From positions 372,001 to 436,000 of the forward strand of contig JARVLF010000015.1 of the NCBI GenBank assembly GCA_030849465.1: a DNA stretch of 64,000 bases, in the 5' to 3' direction. Shown in pieces: positions 60,978 through 64,000 of the stretch. Position numbers and translations under genes: made by a program. Each line of letters begins with the position of its first letter. Within the stretch, counting starts at the first letter, position 1. This stretch comes from Moesziomyces globuligerus (taxonomy: Eukaryota; Basidiomycota; Ustilaginomycetes; Ustilaginales; Ustilaginaceae). The notes beneath the pieces are model-generated. The model ran no database searches, was not told the DNA's origin, and saw only the letters and a list, made by a program, of their open reading frames with translations.

Positions 60978-62996
60978 ATGGCGGCCGCAACTCAGCCGTC
61001 GATGGAGCTCATGGACGTTGACGAGGTGGTTCGCGCCTATCCTCGCGACATCAAGCGACCCAAGCTGCGTGTGGCCATTGTCACCGAGAACTTTCTCCCC
61101 AAGGTCGACGGCGTCACGCGCACGCTCGCGCGTCTGCTCGAGCATCTCAACAACGAGGGGCACGAGGCCATGGTGCTCGGGCCCGAGACGGGCATCCGCC
61201 AGTACGCGGGCCATCCGGTGGTAGGCACCTTTGGCGTGCCTTTGGTCATCTATCCGGGGCTCAAGCTCAACTTTATGCGTCCGCGCTTCGTGCGCCGGCT
61301 GCAGCAGTTCAAGCCCGACGTGATCCACTTTGTCGATCCGATCTGGCTGGGTGCGCAGATGCTACCTGCGGTGCAGAAGTGGCTGCCCGAGGTCCCCTGC
61401 GTCTCTTCCTACCACACCAACCTCCCCACCTACGCTACGCTCTTCGGCATGCCCTGGCTCGAGAAGACCATGTGGAATCTCACGCGCAACCTCCACGACC
61501 GCTGCGAGATGGTCTTCTGCCCCTCGGAGACCACGCGCCGCATGCTCCAGAGCAAAGGCTTCAGCCACGTCGAGATCTGGTCGCGCGGCGTAGACACGCA
61601 GCTCTTCAACCCGCAGGCGCGCGACGAGAACCTCCGCGAGAGCTGGGGCTGCACACCCAAGCCCGCCAGCCTCCGTCTGCCGCTCTCGCCCTCGGTCGCC
61701 GCGGCGGATGCAGCGGCGCAGTTCGGCTCGGAGCAGGCGGCGCTCTCGCACCTCGCCGGCAAGCTCGGCGTCTCGCTCGTCCATCCGGGCACCAAGAGGC
61801 GGTCGACCTCGTCCGACGACGAGAGCTTCATCCGCACTCCTCCCACGAACCCAGCCTCCTCGCCCGAGTTCTCCTTCTCGCCGCCGCCCGCCTACGACAG
61901 CCTGAGCGGCGTGCCCGAGCTCCCCTCGGGCGGATTTTTGCTCCCGCCCCCGGCGTTGCCGGCGAATTCGGCGGCCAGTGCGATCCCTGCGGCGCTGCGC
62001 GTCGACGCGGAACCGCGCGACTCGAAGACCGTGGTGCTCTACGTCGGCCGCATCTCGTGGGAGAAGAATCTGCGGCTGCTCATCGAGGCGTTCAAGCTGC
62101 TTCCCACCTCGGTGCGCGCCAAGGCCAAGCTCGTCTTTGTCGGCGACGGTCCCGCGCGCGGCGATCTGACGCGGCTCTGCAACAAGCTCGAGCTCGACGC
62201 CTCGTTCATGGGTCATCAGAAGGGGTCGCGGCTGGCGGCCATGTATGCGTCGGCGAGCATCTTTGCCTTTCCCTCGTTCACCGAGACGTTTGGGCAGGTG
62301 GTGCTCGAGGCGCTCGCCTCGGGTCTGCCCGTGGTCGGTCTGCATGCCGAGGGCACCTCGGACCTCGTGTCGCATGGTCGGACGGGGTTGTTGCTCGACG
62401 TCAATGCGGTTGCCAAGGCGAGTACGCTCGGAGCGGCGAATACGTCCCGACCTGCTACGCCGGGAGCGCGATCGCTGAGCAGCGCGCATCGCAGTGCTTC
62501 GGCGATTGCGATCAACGAGTTTGCCGTGGCGGCGTCGTCGGCTGCGCTCAAGCTGCCGAGTTCTCCTGGATCGGAGCGCGGGGCGAGGGGAGGCGAAGAG
62601 GTGGGGGTGGGCTTGGCGAGCGCGATTCCGACGACGCTGGATTTCAAGGCGAGCATGACGCCCAACACGCCCTGGTTCCACCAGTGCGCAAAGAGCTACT
62701 CGATGCTCCTCGAACGGCTCATCCTAGACCGCGAGGCTCGCGCCCGGATGGGTCAGCGCGCCGTCCTGTATGCGTCGCGCAAGACCTGGTGGGACGCAAT
62801 GGACGCTCCCGTGCGCGGATACGAGCAGGTCATCCATCACAGCGGTCTCAAGAACCTCTCGGACGACGAACTCGAGGCCTGGCGCAACAGACAGCGCTCC
62901 TACCCTCCCCTCACTGGCCCGCGCGTCAAGCTCGCAGTAGTCCTCTACGTCGCCCTCTTCGCTTGGCTCGTCTGGCTCCTCTTCCTCTCCGAGTGA
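60978..62996 (+). CDS. GT4-family glycosyltransferase with C-terminal membrane anchor
   Basis: Single exon, 672 residues, ATG at 60978. Retaining GT-B glycosyltransferase, family 4, closest in motif pattern to SQD2/PimB-like lipid glycosyltransferases. The N-terminal half has VAIVTENFLPKVDGVTRTLA, HEAMVLGPE, IHFVDPIWLGAQ, SYHTNLPTYA and WSRGVDTQLFNP. The C-terminal half has VVLYVGRISWEKNLRLLIEA, LVFVGDGPARGDL and FPSFTETFGQVVLEALASGL with the EX7E nucleotide-sugar motif (Glu near 434 and 442). A Ser/Pro-rich insert of about 125 residues (roughly 222-347) separates the halves, and another of about 70 residues follows the EX7E region. One hydrophobic segment ends the protein (VVLYVALFAWLVWLLFL), suggesting a tail anchor in ER or Golgi. 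Donor sugar and acceptor unknown; an acyl-lipid or lipid-linked acceptor is inferred. Confidence 0.9.
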   Translation: MAAATQPSMELMDVDEVVRAYPRDIKRPKLRVAIVTENFLPKVDGVTRTLARLLEHLNNEGHEAMVLGPETGIRQYAGHPVVGTFGVPLVIYPGLKLNFMRPRFVRRLQQFKPDVIHFVDPIWLGAQMLPAVQKWLPEVPCVSSYHTNLPTYATLFGMPWLEKTMWNLTRNLHDRCEMVFCPSETTRRMLQSKGFSHVEIWSRGVDTQLFNPQARDENLRESWGCTPKPASLRLPLSPSVAAADAAAQFGSEQAALSHLAGKLGVSLVHPGTKRRSTSSDDESFIRTPPTNPASSPEFSFSPPPAYDSLSGVPELPSGGFLLPPPALPANSAASAIPAALRVDAEPRDSKTVVLYVGRISWEKNLRLLIEAFKLLPTSVRAKAKLVFVGDGPARGDLTRLCNKLELDASFMGHQKGSRLAAMYASASIFAFPSFTETFGQVVLEALASGLPVVGLHAEGTSDLVSHGRTGLLLDVNAVAKASTLGAANTSRPATPGARSLSSAHRSASAIAINEFAVAASSAALKLPSSPGSERGARGGEEVGVGLASAIPTTLDFKASMTPNTPWFHQCAKSYSMLLERLILDREARARMGQRAVLYASRKTWWDAMDAPVRGYEQVIHHSGLKNLSDDELEAWRNRQRSYPPLTGPRVKLAVVLYVALFAWLVWLLFLSE

Positions 62997-63168
62997 TTCC
63001 CCACCACTCCGTTCGCACGTTGCTTCATTCCGTCTCGTCCCTCCGGCGGGCCCCACTTTTTATACCCATCTTATGTCTCTGTCCATTGAAGTCTATCGAA
63101 CGATCAAACGAAGTTTACACTCTCCATCGCGCACTGACTTCTGGATGCAGTGGATTGGCGCTTTGGTT

Positions 63169-64000
63169 TTACATGAGGAGGGCGACAAAGTTGCTGGGGA
63201 ACGTGTTGGCACCGGTCTTCCTCCTGGCCTCATCCAGCAGTTCTCCCTGCCACCATCCGTCGGCCTCGGTGTGCGTGACTGCGATGATGTCGCCCGTGGT
63301 GAAGCTGAACTCGTCCGGGTTGGTTGCCTGGTAGTCGTACAGAGCCTTGACGTAGAACAAGATCGGCTGGCCTGCGTCGCTGTACTGGCCCGTAGGAGCG
63401 TGGCCTTGGGGCTGAGCTGACGTCGCTGCCGGGACCGGCGCAGGCGCTGGCGCCGCTGGCTGCGCCACAGCAGGAGCCGGACTGGTCGCTCTAGCCCACT
63501 GTTGCTGCTGGTAGTGCTGTGCACTTGCCTGCGGTGCCATGCTGGCCACGCTTGCCTGGTGACCGTGCGCTACACCGTTGGGAACCGCATGTCCAGGATG
63601 CTGTTGCGTTGCCGGTGTCTGCTGCTGTTGCTGCAGATACTCGTGCATGTACGCCGACGCGGGCGTCTCTTGGGCAGAACCGTACTGTCCACCTGGCGGC
63701 ACCGCGCCGCCACCGTAGCGACCGTAATGACCGCCAGGCCCCACCTGCTGAAGCGCCGGTGCTGCGCCAGGCTGGCCTGCGGCGTACGGCGACTGAGCCG
63801 GCGCCGGAGAGCTCGCGTACTGCGAAGGCGTCTGTTGATGTTGAGCCAGATGGGCCGGTACGCTTTGGCTGGCAGCCGGGGGTTGATGACCCGGGGCATA
63901 GGCAGACGGAGCGTAGCCGCCATACTGCTGAGGCGGCGCTGGTGTCGTTGCCATCTGCGGAGTGGACTGGCCCACGGTCGAGTACATGGAGGGCTGCGCA
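63169..64000 (-). CDS. C-terminal part of an SH3-domain protein (continues beyond the window)
   Basis: The frame is open to the last base of the window, so this is the C-terminal fragment. The ATG at 63987 is probably internal, since the codons upstream of it (AQPS) continue the same composition. About 200 residues of Gln/Pro/Ala/Tyr-rich sequence (QQYGGYAPSAYAPG, ASAYMHEYLQQQQQ) precede an SH3 domain at the very end: VKALYDYQATNPDEFSFTTG, IIAVTHTEADGWWQGELL, and NTFPSNFVALLM. The ALYDY, WW and PSNFV hallmarks are intact. A Gln/Pro-rich linker plus a terminal SH3 is common in actin or endocytosis adaptors, but the N-terminal domains needed to name it lie outside. Confidence 0.85.
   Translation of the reverse strand, partial: AQPSMYSTVGQSTPQMATTPAPPQQYGGYAPSAYAPGHQPPAASQSVPAHLAQHQQTPSQYASSPAPAQSPYAAGQPGAAPALQQVGPGGHYGRYGGGAVPPGGQYGSAQETPASAYMHEYLQQQQQTPATQQHPGHAVPNGVAHGHQASVASMAPQASAQHYQQQQWARATSPAPAVAQPAAPAPAPVPAATSAQPQGHAPTGQYSDAGQPILFYVKALYDYQATNPDEFSFTTGDIIAVTHTEADGWWQGELLDEARRKTGANTFPSNFVALLM

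Noticed and set aside
61379..63334. A 651-codon frame overlapping the glycosyltransferase in another phase
   Set aside because: Begins at a non-ATG codon and is Arg/Ala/Pro-rich; the GT4 motifs are in the other frame.

Overview
The window is nuclear DNA of a fungus, most likely a smut (Ustilaginales: the Ustilago/Sporisorium/Moesziomyces group). The evidence is a high G+C content, gene-dense arrangement on both strands, mostly intron-poor genes, short GT-AG introns with CTGAC-type branch sites, pyrimidine-rich leaders before start codons, and a purely eukaryotic housekeeping gene set. Genus is inferred from style and gene content, not shown by a marker. No mobile element, CRISPR array, virus or bacterial operon was seen.

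Layout. 0-11 kb: Sec61 beta, a secreted GPI-type fasciclin protein, the KEOPS kinase BUD32, a hotdog thioesterase and the APC/C subunit Apc5. 11-15 kb: TOM7 in four small exons, a coiled-coil protein of unknown role, and an intron-containing tRNA-Leu(CAA) followed by degenerate repeats. 16-30 kb: a 2043-residue Sec7-PH ARF exchange factor, the peroxisomal-type multifunctional beta-oxidation enzyme, and a mitochondrial CDF metal transporter. 30-40 kb: a double-PH protein, a small complex I subunit, a secreted type-B carboxylesterase, an AN1 zinc-finger protein with a splice-dependent CaaX tail, and an AlkB-type dioxygenase. 41-49 kb: pyruvate kinase, an ELO fatty-acid elongase, a secreted protein of unknown function, and Sec17/alpha-SNAP. 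49-64 kb: a disordered protein, a GNAT acetyltransferase, tubulin cofactor B, an RBM39/Rsd1-type splicing factor, WDR8, Elongator subunit Elp6, a GT4 glycosyltransferase, and the end of an SH3 protein that runs off the window.

No metabolic cluster is evident; these are independent housekeeping genes. Loose themes are secretion and trafficking (Sec61 beta, Sec17, Sec7-PH), mitochondria (TOM7, complex I subunit, MMT-type carrier), tRNA modification (BUD32, Elp6), lipid metabolism (MFE2, ELO, thioesterase), and microtubules (cofactor B, WDR8). Several exon structures were rebuilt by hand from splice sites plus conserved protein ends (SBH1, BUD32, TOM7, MFE2, complex I subunit, AN1 protein, PYK1, SEC17, ALF1, RBM39-like, ELP6).

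The points most worth checking are the AN1 gene, whose last intron decides whether the protein carries a prenylation box; the Sec61 beta gene, whose start codon appears to stand alone in its own exon; the beta-oxidation enzyme with no visible peroxisomal targeting signal; and the odd intron-bearing tRNA.
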